A stretch of DNA of 39,521 bases, from the NCBI RefSeq assembly GCF_000379925.1, contig NZ_KB904236.1:1-39521 (forward strand), given 5' to 3'. Source of the DNA: Porphyromonas levii DSM 23370. Its GTDB lineage: Bacteria; Bacteroidota; Bacteroidia; Bacteroidales; Porphyromonadaceae. Below, one piece after another: positions 16,383-26,000 of this stretch (positions within the stretch are counted from its first letter, which is position 1; every line of letters starts with the position of its first letter). A program made the translations under genes and the position numbers. The notes beneath the pieces were generated by a model. That model was not told the DNA's origin. It worked only from the letters and a program-made list of their open reading frames with translations, and ran no database searches.

Positions 16383-17597
16383 ATGCACCGCCACATAGCT
16401 CTGCTATTACTCTGCCTGCTCTCACTAGCGGGCAACGCTAGGGAGTACACCCCTAGCGAAGTGCCTAATGTGCAACTACAGGATGCGCGGCAGTTTGTGA
16501 GTGACCCCGAAGGACATTTCACGGCAGAAGAGCTGGTGCAGCTCAATGCAGCACTCTACAACATACGGGAGCAGCATACGGCAGAAGTAGCACTCGTGGT
16601 ATTGCCAGGGATTGAAAACGATGATCCCGAGCGCTTTACCGTGAAGCTATTCGAGGCTTGGGGCATTGGCAAAGCGGTCGACGACAATGGGCTACTCATC
16701 CTCTATAAGTATGGCGAAGCAGGTCAGCGCATTGTGCGCTTCGAGGTCGGCTATGGGCTAGAAGGGGTGCTGCCCGATATTACCACCAAGCGGCTCACAG
16801 ACCACTTTATCGTGCCCGCCATCGTAGAGGGGCGTGATGCGGAGGGTTTTCTCCAGACTTTTAGTGAGATAGACAACCTACTCACTGAGGGCTATGTAGC
16901 TCAGGGTGAGAACCAAGACTACAGTCGTGGCAATAGTGGAAATGAGCTTAGGGAGATGGGCTTTGCGTATCTGATATTCGCCCTTTTCGTTGGGCTCCTC
17001 TATGGCGCAGGGCTAGTCACCTTATGGAGGCGGGCAAAAGAGCCTGCCGAGCAAGAGGGTGTCCTCTTCCGTAGGTACAAAAACCAGTGGTGGCTTATCT
17101 TTATCCTCCCTGCGCTCCTCTTCCTGTACCCCCTCTATCTGATTCTAAAAAGCAGAACCCAAAAGCATATTACCAACTGCCCTTCCTGCCATACCAAAGG
17201 GAGTGTGCGGCTACTCCGTAAGCCCGACAACTACCCCTACCTCAATAGCGCACAGAGGGCAGAGGAGCAGGTGGGTTCCGTATCCTATCCCGTGTATAGC
17301 TGTTCGGTATGTGGCTACCACAAGGTGGTGGAGCAGCCAGCACTACTCACGAGTTATCAGCGGTGCACCCGCTGCGGTGCCAAGACCTACTTTATGAAGG
17401 ATCAGACACAGGATAGCCGATTCCTGACACAGACCTTTACCTGCCTGCATTGTGGCAAGAGCGACATCCGCCGTACACGCATATCTGGTGGGTCATCAGG
17501 CGGATTTGGAGGCGGCTTCGGGGGCAGTGGAGGCGGCTTCGGTGGTGGTTTTGGTGGCGGAATGTCGGGCGGAGGTGGCTCTACTACCCGTTTCTAA
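16383..17597 (+). CDS. TPM-domain (YgcG-like) membrane protein with zinc-ribbon-like Cys pairs and Gly-rich tail
   Basis: 404 residues. A signal peptide (about 1-19) is followed by a TPM/Psb32 domain at about 30-165 (VSDPEGHFTAEELVQLNAALYNIREQHTAEVALVVLP, GLLILYKYGEAGQRIVRFEVGYGLEGVLPDI). Two TM segments lie at about 191-213 and 236-255. Then come four CxxC pairs: C266/C269, C307/C310, C328/C331 and C354/C357, enough for two zinc ribbons. The tail from about 368 is Gly-rich (GGFGGGFGGSGGGFGGG) and ends STTRF. TPM proteins are extracytoplasmic and often paired with LemA. The CxxC insert between the membrane and the Gly tail is longer than in the simplest family members. Its role is unknown. 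Confidence 0.9.
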   Translation: MHRHIALLLLCLLSLAGNAREYTPSEVPNVQLQDARQFVSDPEGHFTAEELVQLNAALYNIREQHTAEVALVVLPGIENDDPERFTVKLFEAWGIGKAVDDNGLLILYKYGEAGQRIVRFEVGYGLEGVLPDITTKRLTDHFIVPAIVEGRDAEGFLQTFSEIDNLLTEGYVAQGENQDYSRGNSGNELREMGFAYLIFALFVGLLYGAGLVTLWRRAKEPAEQEGVLFRRYKNQWWLIFILPALLFLYPLYLILKSRTQKHITNCPSCHTKGSVRLLRKPDNYPYLNSAQRAEEQVGSVSYPVYSCSVCGYHKVVEQPALLTSYQRCTRCGAKTYFMKDQTQDSRFLTQTFTCLHCGKSDIRRTRISGGSSGGFGGGFGGSGGGFGGGFGGGMSGGGGSTTRF

Positions 17598-17620
17598 AGA
17601 CAACCCATACACACAAAGAG

Positions 17621-17657
17621 AGTGGCTATGCAGCGCCTAGAGGTCTGCATAGCCACT
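17621..17657. terminator. Hairpin between convergent TPM and rubredoxin genes
   Basis: AGTGGCTATGCAG pairs perfectly with CTGCATAGCCACT (13-bp stem, 11-nt loop). It lies between a plus-strand gene end at 17597 and a minus-strand gene end at 17683, so it could terminate both transcripts. There is no long T-run. Confidence 0.65.
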
Positions 17658-17682
17658 TACTTTGTACGGGAGACTAAATGGG

Positions 17683-17850
17683 TTAGTCCTCGTTGTATGG
17701 TGCGAAATCTTCCTTAGCTGCGCCACAAACGGGGCACACCCAATCCTCAGGAATATTCTCGAAAGCTGTACCAGGTGCGATACCACCGTCAGCATCTCCC
17801 ACTTCAGGGTCGTAAATGTAGCCACAAGGCTCGCAAATCCACTTCTGCAT
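17683..17850 (-). CDS. Rubredoxin
   Basis: 55 residues, complete. The two iron-binding CxxC motifs are CEPCGY (Cys6, Cys9) and CPVCGA (Cys39, Cys42). Between them lie the family segments [27 protein letters not shown], and the chain ends in DFAPYNED. It holds a single Fe(Cys)4 centre and carries one electron in the cytosol, typically to oxygen- or peroxide-reducing partners in anaerobes. It is a single-gene transcript with a TATCTTTG box 60 bases upstream. Confidence 0.97.
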   Translation of the reverse strand: MQKWICEPCGYIYDPEVGDADGGIAPGTAFENIPEDWVCPVCGAAKEDFAPYNED

Positions 17851-17909
17851 AGTCACTTATTCATTAAAACATTAAACATCTACTGTCGTATCACCAATTA
17901 GGCAATGCT

Positions 17910-17917
17910 CAAAGATA
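17910..17917 (-). promoter_or_regulatory. Putative -7 box for rubredoxin
   Basis: Minus strand TATCTTTG matches TAnnTTTG exactly and sits 60 bases upstream of the rubredoxin ATG. Confidence 0.5.
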
Positions 17918-18110
17918 CAAAAAATAAAACGTATTGCCACCCTTTCCCTTCAACTTATTCTCCCTTACCGCGGAAACACATAGCCCCAGCATAAATTATT
18001 CCTCACGCGAGAAAGGGAGAATATGGCTTCGGAGCTCTCAGAGGTATCGGAGGGTGCGGATGTAGGGACGAAAGGTTTTTCGCCCTACCATTGGCGAGGA
18101 CGTGGCGAGC

Positions 18111-18207
18111 CTGAGCAACGAAATTTATTCCTAGAGATAAATATATTTATTTGTACAGATAAATATATTTATTCCTAGGAATAAATTTCACTGATATAGG
18201 GTCTCAG
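18111..18207 (+). repeat. Third copy of the three-unit 22-bp repeat block
   Basis: The sequence CCTGAGCAACG leads into a 68-bp block at 18121-18188 with the same three units and hexamers (CCTAGA, TGTACA, CCTAGG) as the long repeats. CACTGATATAGGGTCTCAG follows. Both unit junctions carry the same A-to-T change, giving AAATATATTT instead of AAATAAATTT. The terminator and C/G hairpin parts of the long repeat are absent. The rest of the gap 17851-18379 is G-rich sequence with several GGTATCGGAG-type short repeats and no gene. Confidence 0.85.
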
Positions 18208-18315
18208 GAAAAGGCATGAGCGATAGAGAGGAACTGTGGTATCGGAGGACGCGGAGGGTATCGGAGCCCTCGGACGCTTCGGAGGCGCGGAGGTGTAGGG
18301 GCGGATTACGGATAG

Positions 18316-18355
18316 AGCGAGAGGGTACGCCATATAGCTGGCGTACCCTCTCGCT
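18316..18355 (-). terminator. Terminator hairpin after dsbD
   Basis: AGCGAGAGGGTACGCCA pairs perfectly over 17 bp with TGGCGTACCCTCTCGCT around a 6-nt loop, 25 bases past the dsbD stop codon on minus. Confidence 0.8.
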
Positions 18356-18379
18356 GTAAATGGACTTGTTGGGGTCTAT

Positions 18380-20374
18380 TTATCTCTTGGCAAACTCGGC
18401 GAGACCGCCCTTGAGCCATGCCACATAGTTGTCCACATTCTTATCGAAGCCGTAGCTTGGTCCCAATGGGAGCCCATTACCATCGAGCATGACGTAGAAT
18501 GGCTGTGCATTAGCACCGAACTTGACGGTCTGGAGGTGGCTCCAGCGCTCGCCTACTGTCTTGATGGTCTTCACCTTGTCGCCATCTTTCACCTCGATGT
18601 ACTCAGGTAGGCGGGTCTTGTCGTCGACAATCAGAGTAACGAGGATAAACTTGTCATCGATGATGCTCTTGACCTTAGGATCGGTCCAGACAGAAGCCTC
18701 CATCTCACGGCAATTGACACAGCCGTAACCCGAGAAGTCGATAAGCACAGGCTTGTGATCAGTCTGAGCTGCACGCATACCGCTCTCGTAATCGTGGTAC
18801 TTAGGGTGTACCTCAGAATCGTAGAGGTTGAAGTCCTGGGTATACAGTGGTGGTGCAAATGCGCTAATCGCCTTGAGTGGCGCTCCCCATAGACCTGGCA
18901 CCATGTACACTGCGAAAGCAAGCGAGATAATGGCGAGGAAGAGCCTTGGGATACTTACGAATGGGAGGTCGCTATCGTGTGGCAGCTTGAGCTTGCCTAG
19001 TAGGTAGATACCCAGCATCACGAAGATGATAATCCAGAGAGCTACGAAAGTCTCTCTATCGAGGATGCCCCAACCATAAGCGAGGTCGGCTACAGAGAGG
19101 AACTTGAGGGAGAGGGCTAGCTCGAGGAAACCGAGGGTAACCTTGACACTCGTCATCCAACCACCACTCTTTGGCATGCTCTGAAGGAAGTTGGGGAAGA
19201 TAGCGAAGAGGGTAAATGGCAACGCCAATGCGAGGGCAAAACCAAACATTCCTATCGCTGGAGAAAGTAGACTACCCGAGGTCGCTGCCTCCACTAGAAG
19301 GGTACCGATGATAGGTCCGGTACATGAGAAGGACACGAGCGCAAGGGTAAACGCCATGAAGAAGATACTGATGAGTCCGCCTGTGCTCTCTGCCTTAGCG
19401 TCCATCTTATTAGTCCATGACTGTGGCAATACGATTTCGAAAGCGCCAAAGAAGCTGACAGCGAAGACTACCAGCATCAAGAAGAAGATGATATTGAATA
19501 TCGCATTAGTCGCTAAACTATTGAGCGCATTCGCACCGAAGATACCTGTGATAAGGAGACCTAAGGTGAGGTAGATAATAATAATTGCTGCACCATAGAT
19601 AAGCGCATCACGGATGGCAGCGCTGCGACTCTTAGAGCGCTTGAGGAAGAAGCTCACGGTCATTGGAATCATCGGCCACACGCAAGGGGTGAGGAGCGCA
19701 ATGAGTCCGCCACCAAACCCTAGGAGGAAGATGATAAAGAGGGAGTTATCGGTAGCCGAGAGGGTCTCATCGCCATAGGCTTTGAGCTCCTCGGTAACAG
19801 GCGCCCATATATCACCAGAGAAGGCTTCTGTGGCAGGTGCTGTAGTAGCTACAGCGGTGCTATCTACCTCCTCTGTAGTGGTGGTAGCGATAGCGGTCAT
19901 GGTGAGTGGTGTCTTGAGATCGGCAGCGGTAATCTTAAAGCTCTCACGCGTAGGTGGGAGGCAAGTCTCATCGTTGCAGATCATATAGATAAAGTCACCA
20001 GCCAGCACGAAGTTGGTAGGGTCTTCTATCTGTACCTTCTGAGTAAAGGTGACCTCTCCATTGTGCCAAGCGAGCTCCATATCGAAGTTAGGGTCAAATA
20101 CCTTGTGGGCATCCTTATTGGCAGCCAACTTGCCCATCAGCTTCACAGCCTTGGCACCATCGAGCTCTACTTGCGTAGCTGTAGGACCGCCCTCAGGGAT
20201 ATCCACATCGTAAATATGCCACCCCTTCTTGAGCTTAGCATCGAAAGTGAGCGTCACCACGCCATCTTCGGTATTGGTGTAGCTCTGATTGATCACCACG
20301 GCATCGGTGACCATTTGTGCCTCCATACCAACCAATGGTAGGAGCACTAGGAGAAGGAATAAAACTCTCTTCAT
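18380..20374 (-). CDS. dsbD: Thiol:disulfide interchange protein DsbD-like
   Basis: 664 residues with all three DsbD parts. After a signal peptide (MKRVLFLLLVLLPLVGMEAQ) comes a periplasmic alpha domain with Cys133/Cys138 (MICNDETCLPP). The membrane beta domain (about 212-500, eight or so TM helices) has Cys231 in LLTPCVWPMIP and Cys351 in SFSCTGPIIG. The C-terminal thioredoxin-like gamma domain has CVNC at 552-555 (FSGYGCVNCREME). The protein moves reducing power from cytosolic thioredoxin across the inner membrane to periplasmic thiol proteins. The gene begins 10 bases after the pseudouridine synthase gene and ends in a strong terminator. Confidence 0.93.
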   Translation of the reverse strand: MKRVLFLLLVLLPLVGMEAQMVTDAVVINQSYTNTEDGVVTLTFDAKLKKGWHIYDVDIPEGGPTATQVELDGAKAVKLMGKLAANKDAHKVFDPNFDMELAWHNGEVTFTQKVQIEDPTNFVLAGDFIYMICNDETCLPPTRESFKITAADLKTPLTMTAIATTTTEEVDSTAVATTAPATEAFSGDIWAPVTEELKAYGDETLSATDNSLFIIFLLGFGGGLIALLTPCVWPMIPMTVSFFLKRSKSRSAAIRDALIYGAAIIIIYLTLGLLITGIFGANALNSLATNAIFNIIFFLMLVVFAVSFFGAFEIVLPQSWTNKMDAKAESTGGLISIFFMAFTLALVSFSCTGPIIGTLLVEAATSGSLLSPAIGMFGFALALALPFTLFAIFPNFLQSMPKSGGWMTSVKVTLGFLELALSLKFLSVADLAYGWGILDRETFVALWIIIFVMLGIYLLGKLKLPHDSDLPFVSIPRLFLAIISLAFAVYMVPGLWGAPLKAISAFAPPLYTQDFNLYDSEVHPKYHDYESGMRAAQTDHKPVLIDFSGYGCVNCREMEASVWTDPKVKSIIDDKFILVTLIVDDKTRLPEYIEVKDGDKVKTIKTVGERWSHLQTVKFGANAQPFYVMLDGNGLPLGPSYGFDKNVDNYVAWLKGGLAEFAKR

Positions 20375-20384
20375 AGTTCGTCGT

Positions 20385-21281
20385 CTATCTGTCTTCCTTT
20401 AGGTAAGTAAAATAATGAGTCGGGAAAGGGCGTTGCCACCTACGTGGTTGTCCCTCACCCGGGATTGTCATTTCGAGTACGATCTGCTCTAAGGCAATCG
20501 ATTTATTGGTCTTGAACTGGCTCTTGGAACGGATGTCGCCCATTATGCTCAGCCCATTATCGCCAAATAGCTTGCGGAGCGAGAATATCCTAGCGCCGCT
20601 TACGTCGGCTTGCACTACGTGCATGCCGCCATTGGCACTGCTCTTATCTACCTTCACGTCGGCACTGATGATGCGGCTCTTCTTGCTATCTTCGTCGCTC
20701 GAAGTGGCGCTCAGTACCTGCTGCTTCTCGGTGATCTCGCCCTCTAAACAGGCGATAAAGGTCTGGTGCTTCACCCTACGGCTAAACTCCTTCACGAGGG
20801 TCTCCTTGGCCTCTACCGTCTTAGCGAATATCACGAAGCCAGCGGTATTGCGGTCGAGCCTATTGACCATGAAAAGCTTTGCACCCTCTTCGCCCTTCTT
20901 GTAGTGCTGGGAAAGGAGGTAAATAACGGTGGCTTGTCGGTTTTGGTGCGAGGTATTGACGGTAGGGATACCATTTTTCTTGTAGACCACTACGTACGCC
21001 TCATTCTCCCACACTATCTCTATCTTATCGTGGCTAAAGGGAGCTGGCGGTGCGCCCTTGTGCACGGTGACCACCTGCCCTATGCGCACCGTATCGGTGG
21101 CTCTAGTAGTGGGCACGCCCTCTACTGACACCCGCCCCGAGGAGATCACCTGCTTGGCTGCGGTACGATTGCGGCTCGACTTGAGCATAATCAAGTCGAG
21201 CAAAGGGGCCTCCTCCTGTGCTTTATACCGCTCCTGTACTGGTGTCGGATTGCTCCCTCTTTCCTCTCTTTTCTGCTCCAC
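20385..21281 (-). CDS. RluA-family RNA pseudouridine synthase with S4 domain
   Basis: 298 residues. Translation begins at a GTG (21281-21279); the next ATG would remove the start of the S4 domain (LLDLIMLKSSRNRTAAKQVISSGRVSVEGVPTTRATDTVRIG). The catalytic motif is VNRLDRNTAGFVIFAKT, with the invariant Asp kept. The usual His before Arg is replaced by Asn (VNRLD for LHRLD). YVVVYKKNGIPTV is the typical entry to the catalytic domain. It converts specific uridines in rRNA or tRNA to pseudouridine; the target is not predictable. It shares a transcript with dsbD. A -7 box TATATTTG lies 31 bases upstream. Confidence 0.9.
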   Translation of the reverse strand: MEQKREERGSNPTPVQERYKAQEEAPLLDLIMLKSSRNRTAAKQVISSGRVSVEGVPTTRATDTVRIGQVVTVHKGAPPAPFSHDKIEIVWENEAYVVVYKKNGIPTVNTSHQNRQATVIYLLSQHYKKGEEGAKLFMVNRLDRNTAGFVIFAKTVEAKETLVKEFSRRVKHQTFIACLEGEITEKQQVLSATSSDEDSKKSRIISADVKVDKSSANGGMHVVQADVSGARIFSLRKLFGDNGLSIMGDIRSKSQFKTNKSIALEQIVLEMTIPGEGQPRRWQRPFPTHYFTYLKEDR

Positions 21282-21311
21282 TATTACGCTTGTATATTAG
21301 TTATTATCATG

Positions 21312-21319
21312 CAAATATA
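21312..21319 (-). promoter_or_regulatory. Putative -7 box for the pseudouridine synthase-dsbD operon
   Basis: Minus strand TATATTTG matches TAnnTTTG. It lies directly beyond the terminator hairpin of the susC2-susD2 operon, so one operon ends where the next starts. Confidence 0.5.
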
Positions 21320-21322
21320 CCA

Positions 21323-21357
21323 AAAAGGTGACTACACCACATGTGTAGCCACCTTTT
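21323..21357 (-). terminator. Terminator of the susC2-susD2 operon
   Basis: AAAAGGTGaCTACAC pairs with GTGTAGcCACCTTTT (one mismatch, loop CACAT). On minus the stem ends in a T-rich strand, giving a rho-independent-type signal 22 bases past the SusD stop. Confidence 0.75.
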
Positions 21358-21378
21358 ATTACAGGGAATGGTCTCCTA

Positions 21379-22989
21379 TTACTTGTAACCAGGAGTCTGC
21401 ACGAGTAGTTTCTCCTTGCTTAGAAGGGTCTTATCGAGCGGCCATAGGAGCTTGTAGCTCTCAGTAGCTTGGTCGAGTAGTGGGGTATTGCCAAAGTTAC
21501 CTTCCTTAGCGAATACGAGTGGTGTACCATCCTTAGTGAGTGTCATACGGCGGAGATCCCACCAGCGCTGTCCCTCTTGGATAAACTCCTTATCCTTCTC
21601 CTTGAGGATAGCTAGCTCATTCGCGGTAAAGTCACCTGACTTGTAACCATGGGTAGCTTCATTCCACTTGCTACCATAAGCGCGCTTACGCACGAGGTTG
21701 ATATACTTAGCTACTTCAGTGCCATTGCCCTCATAATTGGCAATCTCAGCAAGAGAGAGGTATACCCATGGGAGACGATATAGGATGTAATCGCCATCAA
21801 ACACACGGTCGCCAGAGGAATTGATACTACCGATATTCTTCTGAGTATGCAGACCGTAAAGTTCGAGTGCGCCAGTCTCTTTATTCTTTAGGAAAGATGG
21901 ATAGAAGGTCGCATCACGGCGAGTGTCGTCGGCGTCAAACTGCTTATACAATGGGTGGATATACTCATAGGCCATGGTAAAGCCCTTCTTCACACCGAGT
22001 GGGTCGTTCCACTTGGTGCCATCAGCACGGTAAGCATTAGCTCCCACAGCACCAGTATCGCCAGAGTAAGTCCAGTAGCCATTGAAGTTGGTTGCCTCGC
22101 CATCCAGGAATCGGATAGCTAGGATCACCTCCTTATTGCCCTTATTCTTAGTAGAGAATACACTCGCAAACTCATCCTCGAGGGCTAGTCCATAGTTATT
22201 CGTGAGACTGGTGAGGTGCTGCTTAGCGATAGCAAGGTCAGCAGCATTGGACTTATTATCGCCAATGCTTACCTTACCATTCCATAGATATACATCTGCA
22301 GCAAGAGCCTCAGTAGCCGCCTTGCTCCAGTAGCTCTTCTTAGCACCACGTCCATAGGGGTCAAATTCCTTCTGATTGCCAAATAGCTCTAGTGACTTCT
22401 GAATATCGCTCTTGATTTGAGCCATCACTTCGCTTGGTTTAGCCTGTGGTAGATAGAGTTTCTGAGGGTCGAGTTCACCATCAATAACGGCTACATCGAG
22501 GCGAAGTGGCACACCACCCCAGTTGCGGTATAGGTCATAGTAGTAAAACGCCCTAAGACCATACGCCTGTGCCATGAAGAAGTTGCGCTTAGCCTCGTCC
22601 ATCTCCACACTTGGAGCACGTGAGATAAGGAGGTTGCAATTGATGATACGACCATAGATATTAGCATAATTGGAGACACCAGTGTGGTCGGCATTAAAAT
22701 TCTGTAGCCGGATATCACCTCCAGAAGTAGTCATACCATCGGAGCTAGTACCATCAACATAGATACCTGATCGAAGCTCACCGAAGTTGATGGTATGGTC
22801 GACGTAATAGCTGCGGAGGTGATTGTGCAAACCATCGGCATAGCCCACAACATGCGCCTCGGTCTTCCAGTAGTTACCACTACCATAGTAATCCTCAGGA
22901 GTGAGGTCTAGGACGCCTTTACATGAGGAAGACATCCCTACCAGTGCTATCATAGCCACTGGCAATAGTGCATACTTTATCTTATTCAT
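21379..22989 (-). CDS. SusD/RagB-family outer-membrane lipoprotein (pair 2)
   Basis: 536 residues. Lipobox GMSSSC gives the lipidated Cys at 23. SusD features include LTPEDYYGSGNYWKTEAHVVGYADGLHN near the N-terminus, FFMAQAYGLRAFYYYDLYRNWGGVPLRLD (the classic 'RALRAFYYFDLLRxWGGVPL' segment), YILYRLPWVYLSLAEIANYEGNG, INLVRKRAYG, and EFIQEGQRWWDLRRM. The C-terminus ends LLWPLDKTLLSKEKLLVQTPGYK, the conserved 'PIP...NP.L.QNPGY' equivalent. It starts 18 bases after the SusC2 gene ends and forms the substrate lid of that transporter. The ligand is unknown. Confidence 0.95.
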   Translation of the reverse strand: MNKIKYALLPVAMIALVGMSSSCKGVLDLTPEDYYGSGNYWKTEAHVVGYADGLHNHLRSYYVDHTINFGELRSGIYVDGTSSDGMTTSGGDIRLQNFNADHTGVSNYANIYGRIINCNLLISRAPSVEMDEAKRNFFMAQAYGLRAFYYYDLYRNWGGVPLRLDVAVIDGELDPQKLYLPQAKPSEVMAQIKSDIQKSLELFGNQKEFDPYGRGAKKSYWSKAATEALAADVYLWNGKVSIGDNKSNAADLAIAKQHLTSLTNNYGLALEDEFASVFSTKNKGNKEVILAIRFLDGEATNFNGYWTYSGDTGAVGANAYRADGTKWNDPLGVKKGFTMAYEYIHPLYKQFDADDTRRDATFYPSFLKNKETGALELYGLHTQKNIGSINSSGDRVFDGDYILYRLPWVYLSLAEIANYEGNGTEVAKYINLVRKRAYGSKWNEATHGYKSGDFTANELAILKEKDKEFIQEGQRWWDLRRMTLTKDGTPLVFAKEGNFGNTPLLDQATESYKLLWPLDKTLLSKEKLLVQTPGYK

Positions 22990-23007
22990 ATACTATTTAG
23001 TCACTGA

Positions 23008-26000
23008 TTAGAATGTAACATTAAGCCCAAATAGCACCGTACGTGGCAATGAATAACCTGTACCTGATGCTACACCACCTGTACGCATTCTCTCTGGAGT
23101 AGCCACCTTAGCACCTACGAGGTAACCTAAGTTCTGACCCGTTACAGAGAATTCTATCCTCTTAGCTGCAACCATCTCCGAGATGTTTTGTGGCAGTGTA
23201 TAAGAGAGCGATAGCTCTCGGAAGGCTAGATAATCGCCCTTGTAAGCGAATAGATCTGAATTGCGATGGAAGTTAGCTGCGCCTAGCATATCTGCATAGA
23301 CGTATTTAGGATACTTAGCATTGCGGTTCTCTGGTGTCCATGTATTAAATACCATATCGATGGTATTATAGGTCCCCTGTGCTGCTCCGATATACCAAGG
23401 AGTGGTGTTGTCGTAGTTCCAGAAACCAAGAGCATAGTCTACGGCTAAGTAGAGGCGAAGACCTTTCCAACTCATGGTAGAAGTAAGACCGCCAGTCCAG
23501 TGTGGCATAGCATTGCCGAACACCACCTGGTCGAAGGAGTCAATCTTACCATCGCCATTGATATCCTTCCACCTCATATCACCAGGGGTAAGGAGGATGG
23601 CATTTTTGCGCTGCGCATCGGTGAGCTTAGCCCAAGCGGCTGGGGTATAAGACTTCTTACCCTGCACATTACCTTCTACAGTACCACCAGGATAAGCAGC
23701 GTTGATTTCCTCGTCACTCTGGAAGATACCCATAGACCTATAGCCAACTACCACCCAAGGCTCCTGACCTTCCTGATAGCCACCAACCCACTGTAGTTCG
23801 TCGCCCTTGCCAGTGTAGATCTGCTGACCACCCTGACGGTTGCGATCGAGACCATTATCTGGGAGCTGGATGATGGTATTCTTATTGTAAGTGATGTTGC
23901 CACCGACCTGCCAAGTAAAGTCTTGGGTCTTTATAGGCGTACCAGAGATCTCGAGCTCCACACCACGGTTGCGGAATTTACCATTGTTATTTTGGATACT
24001 AGAGAATCCACCTGTAGGAGGGAGGTCGAAAGCTGCATATTTGTCTAAAGTCAGACGGTCGTAGAATGTGATATTTGTGTTGAGCCTATTAGCAAAGAAG
24101 CTCATATCAGCTCCGAGTTCAAATGTACGGGTCTTCTCCCAGCGCAGCGTAGGATTAGGCAGGTTGCCAATTAGAAACCCTGTATTACCATTGTACTTAG
24201 CAGAGTTGTAACTACCCTGTAAGGTGTAAGCACCGATTCCAGAAGCATCACCATTGACACCATAAGATGCACGTAATTTACCAAAGCTAAGCCATGGCAG
24301 TGCCTCCTTCACGAAGTCCTCATTACCAAAGATCCAACCACCAGACACTCCTGGGAAAAAGCCCCAACGGTTATCCAATAGAGAGGAGTAACCATCCTCA
24401 CGGAATACGGCACTTGCCAAGTACTTACCAGCAAACTCATAATTGAGCCTACCGAAGTAAGAGAGGATGCGGTACTTGCTGTGGTAGCTATCAATCTTGC
24501 GCTTACCCTCTTCGGTGAGCGTAAGACCAAGGTCCATAAAGTCATCAGTAGGAGCACCACTACCCTCAGCACTGAAGCCCTTGCTAGCATCCTGGAAGTA
24601 CTCCATACCTAGCATAACATCTACAGAGTGCTGACCAAAGTACTTGCTGAAGTTGAATACACCATTGTAGGTCTGTGCGAGACCGCGGTCGAACTTTGCC
24701 CAAGTCTCACGACCACGCTGCCAGCTAGTCCCTTCTTGGTTGGTGACTCTATCCTTATTGAAGCCTTCGTAGAATCCTTCGCTATAGTACCAGTTACCAG
24801 TAAGAGTAAGCTTGAGGTAGTCGGTAAACTTGACATCAAATGCCTGAATCATCGTAAACTTATCGGTCTGGTTGTCACGGATCCACTTCTGTGGCTGGAA
24901 CATCTGGTTGCCATCACCTGTGTTTGGTCCCAAGAGAGGGTTCCCATCCTCATCTGTATAGCGAGCGGTAGTAGGCACAGAATTGATACGACCGAAGTAG
25001 TTCTCCTCACTACCCTGTGAACCTGGCATAGAGTTCCAGTTGGCACGGTTGAAGTTGAAGCTACTGCGAGAAGTAAGCCAAGGCTTGATATTATAGCTAC
25101 CATTGAGCACAAAGCTGTAGCGCTTGTAGAACGAAGTTACAGGCAGACCCTGAGAGTGGTTATAACCTAAACCTGCATAGTAGGTACCCTTATCGTTACC
25201 TCCAGAGAGACTCACATTGTAGTCTTGGGTCATAGATGGGTTTACGAAGTTGTAGTCCTGAGGAAAAGTTTCCTTGTACATCAGAATCTTATCGGAGAGT
25301 GGATCCTTCATCTTCTGCCACCCCTTGGCGAGGAGTTCATCGTACTTAGGATTGTACTCCATAAGGTTCCACTTCATACCCGGACCATATACATTGCCGA
25401 TACCCATTGGCTGAGCGCCATTGAGGTTGTTCTTTGGTGCCCAAGGAGTGATGTCATAAGCTCTACGCATCCACGTGATATAGTCCTTAGCACCGAGGAA
25501 CTTGTGAGGGAAGACAGCGTAGTTGAGTCCTACACGTGCTTTCACATTGATCTCACCCATCCCTGCCTTACCACTCTTGGTGGTCACGAGGATTACACCA
25601 TTGGCAGCACGAGCACCATAGAGCGCAGTAGCACCTGCATCCTTGAGCATACTCATGCTCTCGATATCATTGGGGTTGATGTCGGAGAGACTCCCACGGA
25701 GTTGACCATCCACAAGCACGAGGGGAGAACCACTTCCATTGAAATTGGTACCACCACGAAGGATAATCTGTGGTGTAGCCCCTGGATTACCCGAAGACTG
25801 TACTACACGAAGACCTGATATAGCCCCCGAGAGAGCTTGAGCAGGATTAGAGTACACTCCGACGGTTAGCTTCTCAGTATCTACATTGGCAATAGAATTG
25901 GTCACCTTGACACGGCTCTGCTTACCACCATAACCAGTGACAACCACCTCCTGCAGGAGCTCGTTATCCTCCTGAAGTGAGATATTGATGGTGGTGCGCC

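Noticed and set aside
25225-25818. 197-codon plus-strand frame opposite SusC2
   Set aside because: It is an antisense shadow of a long, clearly coding SusC gene, with a His/Thr-rich composition typical of reverse frames.
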